Shown: positions 22,701 through 34,525 of the stretch, in pieces
Position numbering within the stretch: the stretch's first letter is position 1
Layout of the letters: each line of letters opens with the position of its first letter
DNA from: Cystobasidiopsis lactophilus
Taxonomy: Eukaryota > Basidiomycota > Agaricostilbomycetes > Agaricostilbales > Chionosphaeraceae
Assembly: GCA_001599975.1 (NCBI GenBank)
Contig: BCIO01000001.1
Coordinates: 2,418,001 to 2,482,000 of the forward strand
Length of the DNA stretch: 64,000 nt
Direction: 5' to 3'
Made by a program: the position numbers and the translations under genes
The notes under the pieces: model-generated
Database searches by the model: none
The model's input: the letters and a program-made list of their open reading frames with translations, nothing else
What the model was told of the DNA's origin: nothing

Positions 22701-23111
22701 TCCAACAGCCCTTCGCTCACCAGCATCCGGTCCGCATACCAGACTCCCAACCTGACCGCTTCGAGCACCCACTACTTCACGACCCAGCAGACGGGAAACC
22801 ACTTCGAGTTTAAAGACGTCGCCACGCCGGCAGCCCGCAAAGACAGCATCGACTTGAGATACGACTCTGCTTTCGACGACTCTTATAGCGGCCAACCCCG
22901 GCTGGTTTCCGAATTCGAAGACGACCCTTCCAGACCCTCTATGTCCTCCATTCGCACCACTTTCTCGCTCAGGAACCTCTTGAGCACCCGACCGACTTCG
23001 GCAGCTGGCATGCGACCTGAATCGAGCTTGTCTGGACTTGCTGGTGGGGGCTTTAGGCGAATGGCAGGCGCCGTCAAAAAGTCAATGCGCAACTTCATCG
23101 GCAAAGACTAA
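19787..23111 (+). CDS. Ser/Thr protein kinase with long disordered C-terminal tail
   Basis: A protein kinase of uncertain group. The N-terminal 80 residues are disordered; the catalytic domain starts with the glycine loop [10 protein letters not shown]. Other elements: VAVKLVH (ATP lysine), [11 protein letters not shown] (helix C Glu), [12 protein letters not shown] (catalytic loop, with Asn where most kinases have Arg), CDFGFAQQY (DFG) and [11 protein letters not shown] (APE-type). The insert between DFG and APE contains an acidic run. The tail of about 500 residues is rich in Ser, Pro and Lys ([13 protein letters not shown]) and ends with a compact basic segment [17 protein letters not shown], which could bind membrane lipid or another protein. 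Around eight introns. All catalytic residues are present, so an active kinase is expected. The HND loop suggests it is not a canonical RD kinase. Confidence 0.8.
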
Positions 23112-23264
23112 GGACACTTTTGCTGCGGGCAAGCTCTTGTTAGATTCTCAATGTAGCATTCACACCGAATTGGTTCTGTCGCTCTCGGGGCGAAGGCAGG
23201 CTTCTCAATGCATTTCCCCTCAGATCAAGTTTATACAATTCCGGATTGCGGAGTAAGGAGATCG

Positions 23265-26200
23265 TTACGGATCAGCTTTGGAGCGTTTTGCCTCGCCACC
23301 TCCTTCACCGTCCTCTGTCCTCGTCCGCTTGAGACCCTGCTGAGAGCCTGCGTTGGATTCGACAGCGCCGACGAGCGCGTGACTTAGCGAAACGCCCCGT
23401 CCTCGAGCGGCCAGGCGCCCCCGCGTTGGCGGCTGTCCTCGCGTTGGCGGCTGCTTATTCGCAGCGTTGGCAGCGGCGCCCTTCAGGCTGAGTCCCGTGG
23501 GTTCCGGTGAAGCGGGCGCGGCCGGCGTGGATGTGGAAGTCTTGCGGGCCTTTGCTGCGCTGCCACCAGCCACTGGGACCGGCGGAAGTTCCGAGGCTTT
23601 GCCCTTGATGGCCAGCGCGGAAGTGGTGGCAATGGCCGCAGGAGATGACTGCTGAGGGATGGAGGGCGATTCGGGAATTGCTCGCACAGCTCTTTTCGCA
23701 GCTTCCAATTCGACTTGCAGCTGTTCCACCTGAGCCGTCGCCTTCGCGTTGTTGGCTCGGAGGGTGTTGTTGGTGTTCTTCAAGTTCTTGTTCTTGAGAT
23801 CGGCTTGATTTTCGGCTGCGGTGAGGCGGGCCTCGAACGCCGCAGCTGCCTCATCGGCTGCCGCCTTGTGCGCCATCTCGAGCTCCGCCTTTTGCTTGGC
23901 CAGAGCATCAGAAAGCTGCTTTTGAACTTCTTCGGCCGAAGGGCCAGGTATTGCCGAAGTCTGCGTTGAGGATGCCACTTCGAGGCTCTTTTGAAGTTCC
24001 GCTTCCCTGACTTTGGCAGCTTCGAGCTCGGCCGTAGTTTTGGCAATCTGCTCTTGCAAAGTCTTGGTTGCCGCCTCTTGCTGTTGCACCGAAGCCTTGA
24101 CGGCTGCCTCCACGGCGGCCTTTTGCGCCTCCTGCGTTTCCGCGAGTGCCTGCGAGTGCTTGGACTGGAGCTCGGCCTGCTGCGCTGCCAGTGCGACGGA
24201 CTTCTCCTCGACAAGCTTCTTGGTCACCTCTTCGACCGCTTGCTCGCGCTGCTGAGTGAAAAGGGCCTGGAGTTCTTCTTGTCGCTTCTTTGTGTCCTCC
24301 TCACTCTCGCCCTCCGACGCTGTTGGGACAGCCATGCTTGCCAGGCGTCGCTCCACTTCAGCCTGGACGGCATCCGGATCTGCTGTCGGCGCATTCGTTT
24401 TGGTGGCGGCTGCCTCGACGTCGGCGGCGAGTGCGCTCGCCTTCTGCTCTGACTCGGCGAGTTGGCTCTTCAACGCGTCGGATGACTGCTGCAGGGTCGC
24501 AATCTGGGCGCGCACTGACGTCTGGGGGGAGAGGTCAAATGAGCACACCGTCGCCCGTACGACACAATTCAAAGCAAACGAACGAGCTCAGCTTCTTTGG
24601 CAGCCACAGCAGCGGCATGAGATTCCTCGGCCGACTTGAGAGCCGAGGCGTGGCCCTCTTGCAGCGCAGCCTTCTCGCGCTCGAAAGCTTCCTTCTCCTG
24701 CTGTTGGCTATCCGAGCTGCTGGAGGCGGAGGCGAGCTTGACTTGAGATTCTTCCAGGTTGGATTTGGTCTCAGCCAGCTCGGCTCTTAAAGCGGTGAGT
24801 TCTTCCCGCTGTCTTTTGGCGATATCTTGGATGTTTTTGAAGCGATCGCTGCTCTTGACGATGGATTCCTTCAGATTGGCGACCTCGACCCGCAGACCTT
24901 GGGCGGCCTCCGCCTAATCACCAAAGCGTCAGAAAAGATTTCCAAGACGGTGAGGACGAAAGAGCGCACTTCTGCTTCTAGCGATGAAATGTGGGTCTGA
25001 AGCTGCTCGATGGCTTCGTCTTTGGCCCTCTCGGCCTCGGCGAGGGCTTGCGCTCGCTCTTGGCTGGCAGTGTCTGCGGCGGCTTTGAGCTGCGCCACTT
25101 CCTCCTTCAAAGCTTGAAGCTCGGCTGGATCGATGCGCTCGTATTTGGCTAAGACTTGCTCGTTGCGTGACTTCCATCGTGCGTTGTCTTCGGTGAGGAG
25201 ACGAATTTGGCCATCGCGGGCCTCAAGCTCGGCTGTCAAGGAGGCCACCTGCTCTTGCAGTGGTGCCAGGCGGTTTTCGAGACTGCGGACCTGTTCGGCC
25301 AGCTGAGACGCTTTGCGGGCATGGTTGCTGGATTCGATGCGTAAGGTGTCGTTAGATTCTCGCAAGATGTGCAGCTCAGTGATCTTGGCCAGCAATTCTT
25401 CGTGCTGGGCGGTCTGAGTGGACAAGGAGGAGTTGGCCTGGCGCTCTTCAGACAGTTGGGCGCGGCTCTCGTCCAGCGACTTCTCCGTATGCTCGAGCTT
25501 GACCTGGAGGCGAGAGCTGGATTGCTTCTCCAGCTGAAGCTGCAGCTCGAGGATCTCTTGCTGCCCGCGGAGGAACTTGATCACTTGATTGAGCTCGTCG
25601 CCGCCAGCAGCATCGGACATGGCCAAAGAATCGGTCTGAGCCTGGATTTGGGTCGCCTGGGCGGTGGTGGCCTCCAGATGCTGGTGAAGCAAAGCGTTTT
25701 GCTCCTTCATCTCGTCGTATCTGAGAAAGGAGGCAAGTCAGACCAAGACCGCCACGCCCAGGCAAGGGATGCAATCACCTCTTCTTGAGATCCTCGCCTT
25801 CCTTATGTAGTGTTGCGCGCTGAGCTTCCCAGCTGGACGTCGACGCCTGCAAGTTGGCGTAAGCGGTGTCGGCCTTGCTGTTGGCTTCGCTGATTCTGGT
25901 GCGCAGGACGATGAGCTCGTCCTTAAGCGTAGCCAGTTGCTTGGCATCTTCTGCGTGCGCCACGAGCTCGCGGTTGTACTTGTCGTCGGCGTCTCGCGCA
26001 AGAGCAACTTGCGAGGCAAACTCGGATCGAGCCGCTTGTTGGTCGGCACGCGCAGCGGCGGCACTCTCACCGAGCGAGGCGAGCTCGATCTCCATCTCCT
26101 TGAGCCGTTGCTCGAACTCGCCGCGGACCTTGGAGACTTCTTCAAGCAGGCCTGAGTTCTCGGACCCGGCGGTCGAAAGGTCGCCAGCCAGGGATTCGAC

Positions 26201-29200
26201 GCGCTCCTTGAGCATGGTGATCTCGGACTGCGTTCGAGTGAGTTTGGAGCACCAGCACTCCCACAAAAGGATGGCTTACATCCTTAGCAGCGATAGAAGC
26301 CTCGGTGCGAGTCTTGTACTCGTCAAAGGTCGAGTTAAGGTTGGCCAAAGCGTCCTCATTGGACTGGCTGATGGCTTGATACTGCTCGACGTGGCTCTTG
26401 GCTTGGCTGCTTTCAACCTGCGCGGCTCGCAATGACCCCCTGTTCTTCAAGTTAGACTCGTTCGCGAAGACGCCAACGCAAAACGGACCTAAGTTCAGCG
26501 AGATCAATTTCGAGCTGCTGCTCGCGGGTGAGGTTGACATCGCCAGAACCTTGAGCTCCAGATCGCCCTTCGTAGACCGCAAGCTTCTCTTCTTTGGCAG
26601 TGACGCTGGCGGAGAGGTCTGAGACACGTTGTTCAAGATGCTGCTGCGATGTACGAGCAACGGAAAGGTTCTCTCGTGTGGTGGCAAGATCCGATGTCTG
26701 AGAGCAGTCATTAGCACCGTCTCAATCCCAAGAAGCGGAGCAGACCAACCAGACGGTCAATCTTGTCCTGCGCGTCCTTGCTCTCGATCTCGCGCTTGAG
26801 CAGCAATTGGCGGTGCGCTTCGGTTTCCTGATTCAGACGAATCTTTGTCTCGTCCCTGAGAGCATGGGAGGTGGGAAATTAGCAAATCCCTCCCCAACGC
26901 CTTGTGGAAAACCTACAGTTGTTGCTCGAGGCGCGTGGCTTGCGCTTCCAACTTCCTGCGAGAGTCAGCACCGACACGCTCGACTTCATGCGACATAGTC
27001 TGAAGATTGCGCATGAGATCGCCAAGAGACGTGCGCTCCGAGCTGAGCGCTTGGTTTTCGGCCGTCAAACGAGCCTCGGTGCTCTATGTCTCCAGTTGTG
27101 AGCTCAACTTAGGGCGGCATCGGACCGAGCAACAGACCTTCCAAGCTTCCCTTTCGGCGCGGAGATTGCGTGTCTCGTTGAGAAGTCGGTCTCTTTCAGA
27201 GCTCACAGACAAGCACTGTTCAGTGACCTGAGAGCACAAGTTCGTGAGATCGTGCATTTAGGGGAAATTTGGGTAAAGAACAACACACTTGGTGGACGGC
27301 CTCATCTTGCCGAGCACTCTGAGCTTGCAAACGAGCGATGCTCTTGGTGTGCTCCGCCGCCTCGCGGGCTTTCCGTCGGTCTTCTTCGGTGAGATATCGC
27401 AGTTTCTCTGTTCACACATTGCGATCCAAATGAGAAGGCTTCGAGCGCATGGACGAAGCCGGCTCACCGTCCAAAACTTCAACCTGAGAGTGACCTCTGG
27501 CCGCAGCGACCTGGTGCTCTCTGCTGTCCCGATAGGCAGTCTCCAGCTCGTTTCGGAGTCGGCGCAAGTCTTCCGTCATCTCCAGCTTGTACGCTTCGAA
27601 GTCGGTGGTGGTGTCTGCCAGCATCTTGCGAGTTTCCGAGTCGTCCTGGACCACGCCATTGGCTTTGGGCGCTGCGGATCCACTGCCATGAGCGGGCGAG
27701 GAGCCGGACATCATGCGACGGAACATGTCGCGCTCGCGGGTGGCCGCTTCGAGGGCCATCTTGCCCGACTGCAGCTCTTCCTTGAGTTGAACAATGACAT
27801 CGTGAGCCTCCCGCACGGCCTCATTCTCGGTGCGCTCGATGCGGGACCTGAGAGCCTCGTCCTGCTGCTCCATTCGTTTGCCCAAGCTGCGAGTGATACG
27901 AAGAAGCTTTTGGTTGTTCGCTTGAAGCGCCGAGATTGACTTGAAGGTGACCAGCTGTTCGTCGATGACAGCGTCGGTGTCGGTGGGTGCATCGTCGATA
28001 GCGGCCAGCTTGGCCATCTCTTCCTCGTAGTCCTCGTCCTCTTGCATGTTGTTGGCCAAAGTGGGGTTCTCGACCAGCGCCAGGTGGCGTACCAACTCGC
28101 GGCATTGGCGGCCCAAATCCCGCAGTTGCTGGCTGAGAATGACGGTCTCCTTCTTGGAGCCTTCGAGGTCGACCTTAGCGGCGTGCGACTTGCGCTCGGC
28201 CAAATCCCGCTGCTCAGAAGTCTCGGCAAGATGGGAGGCAAGCTGGGCGTTCTCGGCCTGGCAGCGCTCGTACTCCATCCGCTGCTCCTTGAGCAGAGGT
28301 GCGCGCTCTTCCAGGTCGGCGAGCACAGAGTTGAGGCAGTCAGTCAGCCGGCTGACTTCAGCGTTGGAGGCAACGAGCTCGGACTGGAGGCGGATGTAGT
28401 CGGTGTAGATTTCGGTGTACGAGCGGCCTTGCTTTTGGATCTTGGAGGCGAGGGAGGCGGCGGGGGAGAGCAGCATGTTGGGGTTGGGCGAGCCGTTCAA
28501 GGTGGAATTGCCGGCAGCGAATCGTGCTGGGGTGCTTTCCAAGCCGCCAAAGGTGCTGCCGGAGAGCATGCTGACGTCGCCATCTTGCGATTGAGGTTGG
28601 AATTGGGCGCGCTGCTCGATCAGCTGGCGCATCTCGGCCAGGCGCACCTCGAGGGTGTCTGACCTCGCCCGCTCCTTCTCCACCGCGCCTTCTAGCTCCT
28701 GCTCCCTGGCCTCGTGCTCTTGCCTGATCTGCTCGAACTGCTCGTTGACTTGGTTGAGGCGAGTGGTGGTGGTGCTGTCCCGCTTTTGCAAGAGGTCGAC
28801 CAGCCGCTTTTGCGCGTCGAGGTCCGCCTTGAAGGTGGCTTCTGACTCGACCAACTGCGACTTGAGGGCTGCGGTTTGTGTTAAGCTATCCATCATGCGC
28901 TGCTCCACTTGAGCATGGGCGGCTCGGAGGGCGGTGAGGGAGGTGGTGGCGGATTCGGCGGTGCGCTGGGTGGTGTCCAGGGTGGACTGCAGGGCGATGA
29001 GTTGGGCCTGCTTTTCAGTCCTGTAGGTCCTAGCAGCGGATTCTTGGGTGGCCAGCTCGGTCTTGTGCCAGTCGCGGTCTTTGACGACGATGGCGAGTTC
29101 GGCTTCGACGGACTGGAGCTTGATGAGCGCCTGGCGCTCTGAATCGGTTCGCTGGGAGACGGTGGCCTCCAGGCGGCGCATCTGGGTCAAGGTGGAGGTG

Positions 29201-29740
29201 TGGGTGCCATCGAGAGTGTCCAGCGACTCTGTGTGCGCATCGTCAATTCTTTCATGCACGAAAAGCTGGCCGGCCAGAATGTGGTGACCCCTCACCTTGC
29301 AGGTTCTGCTTGTCGCTCTGCAGCTTATCCACCGCCTTGAGCAGGTCGGTCTTCTCCCGCTCGAGCTCATCCACTGGGCCCCGGTCGAGGTCCGGATTGG
29401 CGTCGAGCTTGGCCTTGAGGTCGGCGACTTGGGTCTCTAGTGCCGCGTTGGTCTGCTGGAGGCCGGCGATGGTCTCCGCTTGCTGTGTCTCCTTCTCCTG
29501 GGCAGCGGTGAGGGAAGAGCGCAAGGAGGCGAGCTGCGAGTTGAGCGAGTGGAGCGTCTCCTCCTGGGTGAGCTCTGTTTCTGACAGGCGGGTCTCGGCT
29601 TCGGCGAGCTGCCGCTTGAGCTGGGCGAGCTCCTCGGCGGCGCTCTCGAGCGGCGTGCTCTCGTCCACCTCCATGGTGGCGTGCTCGCTCGCCGGGCTGG
29701 TTGGCTTGCGGACAAGCTGTCTTCCGCCCTCAACCCTCAC
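23265..29740 (-). CDS. MLP1: nuclear pore basket protein MLP1/TPR
   Basis: A very long coiled-coil protein (about 1,900-2,000 residues) of the nuclear basket, involved in mRNA export control and chromatin tethering. Nearly the whole length is heptad-rich coiled coil. Diagnostic TPR/Mlp blocks are GRSYTEIYTDYIRLQSELV and IDEQLVTFKSISALQANNQK followed by LLRITRSLGKRME. The C-terminal 300 residues leave the coiled coil for a basic, Pro/Ala/Gly-rich tail with TRGQPPTRGRLAARGRG and end GEAKRSKADP, resembling a nuclear localisation signal. Roughly ten introns. The start could be 29740 or the next in-frame Met (MEVDESTPLE, near 29674); the second is more like the family. Long open frames on the opposite strand are a by-product of Glu/Gln/Ala-rich coding. 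Confidence 0.88.
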
Positions 29741-30110
29741 GCCGGGACGGCCAACCTCTGGATCTGTCTTTCTTCGCCCCGTTTATTAAAGCTTTAATGT
29801 GCTTAAGAGATGATCCATCTGTCTGGCAATCCCGTAGCTTTGCGCATCACGCCCTGCCACGATAATTCGAGCCACTTGCATGTTGTTTGCGTCCCTTCGA
29901 GCTGCAAAGTCAATGATGGGCACTGCGCCGGCCTTATAATAGGTCTATCACTTCTGCCACTCTGAGCTGCACCAAGGGCAAACCACAACCGAGTCAGACT
30001 AGGAAATGCGCTGGCATCGACTCATCGGAAGTCTGCTCCCAAACCACCTTCACCTCCCGCAATCCCTCCTAAGGCGCGCCCAGTCCATCAACGATAGATA
30101 CTTCGACATC
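29741..30110. promoter_or_regulatory. divergent promoter region of MLP1 and the PNPOx-like gene
   Basis: 370 bases with no supportable gene. An ATG at 30006 is in frame with the downstream gene but the family start is at 30111. Confidence 0.45.
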
Positions 30111-31052
30111 ATGGGCGGCTTTTTGGATGAACTAACACCAGAGCTGATCAATTGGGTGCGAGATCAAAAGGTGTTTTGGGTCGCTAGCGCGCCCTTGAAC
30201 CCAAGAGGTCATGTCAACGTCTCGCCGAGAGGGCATGAAAGCCTGTACATCGTCGATAAGAGTATGTTCCATGCACACCACTGTGCTCTGAGCCCCAATG
30301 CTGACCGGGCTGTTCATTAAGATCGCTGCTTCTATGTTGATATCACGGGCAGCGGCAACGAGACCATTTCTCACCTCTACGAAAAGGGGAATGGAAGGAT
30401 GACCATTCTGTTTTGTGGCTTCGAAGGGTGAGCTTGCCCCTTCGGCTACGAAGGCGCTGGGATCGATTCACAACAAATTGCCAACAGGCCTCCAAGAATC
30501 ATTCGCTTCTTCGGCAAAGGGAGAGTCATCGAACGGTACACGCCAGAGTTTGACCAAATCATGCCGCCGGACGACGAGAGGATCCTGCCAGGGACACGAG
30601 CCCTCATTTGGCTGGACATTGAGAAGGTCGGCTATTCCTGCGGCATGAGCGTGCCGTATTTCGACTACGCCGGCGAGCGCAACGACCTGCAAGACTGGGC
30701 GCGAGACCGGATAGCTGCAGACGAGGAAGGTGGCGACAAGGTCAAATACGGTCTGGAAGCTTGTGCGTTTATTTCGTGCTTTGAGATTCCAGCAACTGAT
30801 CGGGTCCGTCTTTTCTTTAGATTGGGCAAAGGTATGCGTGCCCACTCAGCGTGCAAGGATGGTAAGAGCTCAGCATCCTGACCCACGCAGAAAAACTTCG
30901 AAAGCATCGGTGAGTCAACTCGTCTTTTAACTTGATTGGCCAGGGGCGAGCTGATAGGTCTCACAGATGGCCTGCCTGGTCTCAAGCGAGGGATCAGCAA
31001 CGCGGAGCGAGGGATTGGCGGCGTGGTCACGTTCGTCGCCACCTACCTCTAA
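30111..31052 (+). CDS. pyridoxamine 5'-phosphate oxidase-like flavin protein
   Basis: A fungal member of the PNPOx-like split-barrel, FMN-binding fold; the reaction is not known for this fungal subgroup. It opens MGGFLDELTPELINWVRDQK, the usual start of the family, which is why 30111 is preferred over the in-frame Met at 30006. The barrel strands are VFWVASAPLNPRGHVNVSPR, FYVDITGSGNETISHLYE and GRMTILFCGFEG, followed by RIIRFFGKGRVIERYTPEF. The next block LIWLDIEKVGYSCGMSVPYF is diagnostic for this group. The C-terminal exon ends IGGVVTFVATYL, a hydrophobic tail. Introns fall near 30262, 30428, 30761, 30820 and 30911. The stop is 352 bases from the convergent F-box gene. Confidence 0.75.
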
Positions 31053-31403
31053 CTTCGCTAGACCATTCTGAGAAAGCAGCCACACAGTGATAAAGATCGC
31101 CAGCCGCTAAGGATTGCCAAGCTGGAGCCGATGCGGCATGAGTTCCCATGGGTGGTCTTTGTCCAGGGGCTGTTGTGTGGCATGACAGGATTGTGGCTGG
31201 TTTCTCAACTACGGACCAGCGCGCACGCCCTTATGTCTTAAGAGCGCATTTTGAGGACCAAAAGATAGCCATTAAGCCGCACACGATGCAATGAGAAGTT
31301 CCGCTACTATACATGACAAGTTTCTTACATACAAGCTAGATCATGGGACGGATCGTCGTACAAAAACGTTTGATTTTCGTGGCATGAGATGATGTGGGAG
31401 ACC
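31053..31403. other. convergent intergenic region
   Basis: 351 bases between two convergent stops. No conserved frame, RNA gene or repeat is visible. Confidence 0.55.
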
Positions 31404-34166
31404 TCAGCTGATGAGAGGTGCCGATGAGAGGCGCCAGGCAACCGCAGATGCGTGGCGGCGGAAGGTCCTGTCCACCATGGCCATGGACTGCACAGTGGCG
31501 ACTTTTGGATCAGTCGCTGGAAGAGGTGTCACAGACGATGAGAAGAGAACGCACTCGAAGGTTTTCAGCCCAAGCCTCTGTGCGCCCATCGCTGTCTGAC
31601 AGCTCAGTGACTCCGGTGGCAATCTTCTCCATGATGGAGTCTGGCAATTTCTTGAAGCGCCGGCGCTTCGGCTCGGGTAAAGAGACACGGATGACATGGA
31701 ATGGGATGGCCGAAAGAGCCGAGCCATTGAAAGCCCGAGTGGAAGTGAAGTAGCCAAAGAAGACTCTGTTAGAGCCCTTCTCAAGCTTGACACGACGAGT
31801 ACAGAGGGATCGGGTCTGGGGGAAGTCACGAATGGCAACCTGGAGCTCGAGTTGAGAAGCCATTCGGCCAAAGGGCCGGAGGGGAGAGGACAAACATGAT
31901 ACGAGTCCGAGTCGTCAGGTGTGGTGCAAAGGCAAAGGGACAGTGGGCAGATGGGCGTGTCGCTGGTGCAGAGATCGGGATTGTCAGCATCAGCGACCGG
32001 TACGGGCATGTTGTCTTCGCCTCCGCTGGCAGTGTTGCCGTCGAAGGTGTCGCCGGCGAACTCAATTTTCTGAGTGACGAAAGTTAACGATATGAACTGT
32101 GCTCAAGGCTAGAAACGCACCACGTCAGACCAAACACCATCCTCGGGTACGCAGACGACCAGAGATGCGCCCTCGAAACGCTTGACCGCCGCCCCCTCAA
32201 AGATGACCGAAACCGCGAACAGGTGATTGGGCGTCTGAACTTTCCCTCCAAACGCGAGGCATGAAGCATGTGTGTAGCCGGAGATCTGGCCCAGGAGGAC
32301 CTCGAAGTGGTAGAGCTTTTTCTGTGGGTGGCAAGGAGGTCAGAAGGAAGGGCCCGCGCGAGAGAGAAAAACGCACGGCGATGGCTGCCCAGCTTTTGCA
32401 AACGCCCGCATAGCGCTTCAGCTCACCGGACCATTGGTAGTTCGGAACGGGAGCCATAGTCGGCAAGCCGCCGGCACCTTGCATCGCAGCGAAGGACACT
32501 TCTTCGTGGGTGTTCCAGGCGGCCAAGAAGATCTTCTCGAGAATAGCCTGTGGCAAGGCCTTGAAGACGGCCCGTTTAGGCTTTGGCGTGCTGACGCGGG
32601 CAGTAAAGTGGATGGGGCGTTCAATTTGGCGGTCCAGCCATACACCCTTCGTAATTTTGAACCAACCCAGATGCGCGGAGTCTTCGGCGGAGAACAAGAA
32701 CTTGCAGTTGAAGATCTCGCGGCTTGACCAAGAGGACTCGGTGCCGCCCAGCTGGTAGCCGGTGATGCCATCGGTGGCGTTCCAGGTGTCGAGCCGGAGG
32801 TGCAATGGGTAGAACACGTCCAGCGGCCCCCCTTCCGTTTCGGGTTTCTTCCCGAGGCCATCTTTGCCGACATACTCGACCTCCTGAGACAAGATCAGTA
32901 TTGGAAGATAAGTGGGCAAGAATGGCGCACAATGTCAGGCGTGGGCAAGTCACTGCCGTAAACAGAGATCATGACCTGCACGCCGGCGAACGCCTTGCCG
33001 GAGTTGCCATCAAAAATGCAAGCGAGCGAGAAGCAATTGCGCGGGGACTCAGTGGCCAGCCCATCCGGCAGCACTGTCGGGTGGTAGTAGTCAAACGTCG
33101 TGCAAGCGTCGATCAATTTGCGAGCGTTGCTCTCTTTTGTCTTGTGCATGCGGCGTGCGACGGCGTGCCAAGTGACGCAGACCTGAGCGAGCAGGTGGAG
33201 GTTCATCTTGGCGTGAATGCGACAGCCAGGCCAGCTGCGATCGGGATGAGGTCAGCTTTGAATGCGGCGGCTTGGGGGGCGTCGACCTACTCGCAAGACC
33301 GGACGCAGCAGTTGGAGAAGATTTGCTCGATGATCTCTGGTGCAATTTGGGGCATCTCGATGCGGGACTGTTAGCCGGATTATGAGCCGAACATTTCGGA
33401 GTCCAGCGAGAAGAGGTAAGACGAACTGGGTCTGGGCTTAACACCCTCGCTGAGACATGGTTGATGAGGCCCTCAGAAATGCCGCCGGACGAGTCGGTGA
33501 AGATGCGGTAGAACGGCTTGGTGCAGTAGAAGTACCCGCAGAGCACCCGGCCGTGGTCGCCGCGGTAAAAAGTACCAGAGTAGAGCAAGCGGGTGCCCAT
33601 GGGCAGGGTGGTCTTCTTGACTTCGATATTGCCAAAGCTGATCATCTCCGACTGGAAGACAATAAAGTCAGAGGGGCGATCGGCGTGCGCAAATCCGGGG
33701 AAAGAACTGATTGACTTACGCCTTCGGTGGAAATGAGCTGCAGGTGGAGCGGCACGCATGGTTTGGGAGCGGCCGGCATCAGGGAGTGTCGGGGCGTCGA
33801 CGGAGAGGCCACAGGATCGGTAGAAGTGGAAGGAAGTGGTGGAAGGTCTGGTTGTCGGGCGTCGAGTGGTGAGTCCGGCAGGGCGACCGTGGCTGGGTCC
33901 AGAGTAGGGTCGTAGCTTTCGTCGATGGGCCGGATGGAAACGTCCTGGCTGTGAGGCTCGTCCGTCATCCACAGGTCGATAGTGACCCCATCCCAAAGAC
34001 GGGCGGCAGACGACTCGAGAACAAGCGAGAGGAAGAACGCGCTGGTCGCTTCGAGCTTGTCGTTGGGGGTCGACGCTGCCTGGACGCTCTGGACTGAGCA
34101 CCAGGAGCCATCGAGGGCAGCGTTGGCGCTGGTGGCAGACCGAAGTGCAGCAGCAGGCGAATTCAT
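31404..34166 (-). CDS. F-box-like protein built from three tandem copies of one module
   Basis: A protein of unknown function made of three divergent repeats. Each unit has (a) a beta segment ending like FFLSLVLESSAARLWDGV, (b) a second beta segment such as GTRLLYSGTFYRGDHGRVL and (c) an F-box-like helix pair. The three (a) segments align: FFLSLVLESSAARLWDGVT, CFSLACIFDGNSGKAFAGVQ and LFAVSVIFEGAAVKRFEGAS. The F-boxes are IAPEIIEQIF with LLAQVCVTWHAVARR, LPQAILEKIF with YAGVCKSWAAIA, and LPDSIMEKIA with SMAMVDRTFRRHASAV. One uninterrupted frame (32895-33206) runs from the end of F-box 1 into unit 2, and a clean intron joins unit 2 to unit 3, so it is one polypeptide. The last intron is 31488-31554. 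F-box proteins normally recruit substrates to SCF ligases; that role here is an inference. Confidence 0.65.
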
Positions 34167-34525
34167 GCTAGGCGGGGTTCGGAGTTCCTTCGCGGGAGCA
34201 AGCAGTGGCAACAGCAAGCGAGTTCAGGCCTCTCGACGCACAGCCAGAGGCGTGAACGCAGGCGAGAGGCAGGACAGGAGTGGTCGGGACAGACGAACAG
34301 GCTGCCTCGCCTTCTTGGGGGCCCTCCTCAAGTTCACCGTCCGTGCGCAACGCAATGACGCGAAGGCAATTTTTCGACGGCTTCCGTTTCGACGGCGAAC
34401 AGAATCTGTCTTCTGCCGTCGCAGGGGAGCTGAGGCGAGACAAGGCTCTAGGTCCGAGGGAGGCGCCTTCTGGCAAATGTTACAAGTCGTTACAAGGACA
34501 GGGGTGGGTGGCGTGGCACTGCCCG
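34167..34525. other. intergenic region upstream of the F-box gene
   Basis: 359 bases between the stop of the palmitoyltransferase gene and the start of the F-box gene on the same strand. Open frames here overlap one another in several registers and none looks like protein; it presumably holds the F-box gene promoter. Confidence 0.5.

Noticed and set aside
28042-28662. 206-codon open frame opposite MLP1/TPR, with several other long antisense frames nearby
   Set aside because: They are the complement of Glu/Gln/Ala/Leu-rich coiled-coil codons, which rarely give stops on the other strand. They lack sensible composition and splicing, while the minus strand has clear TPR motifs.
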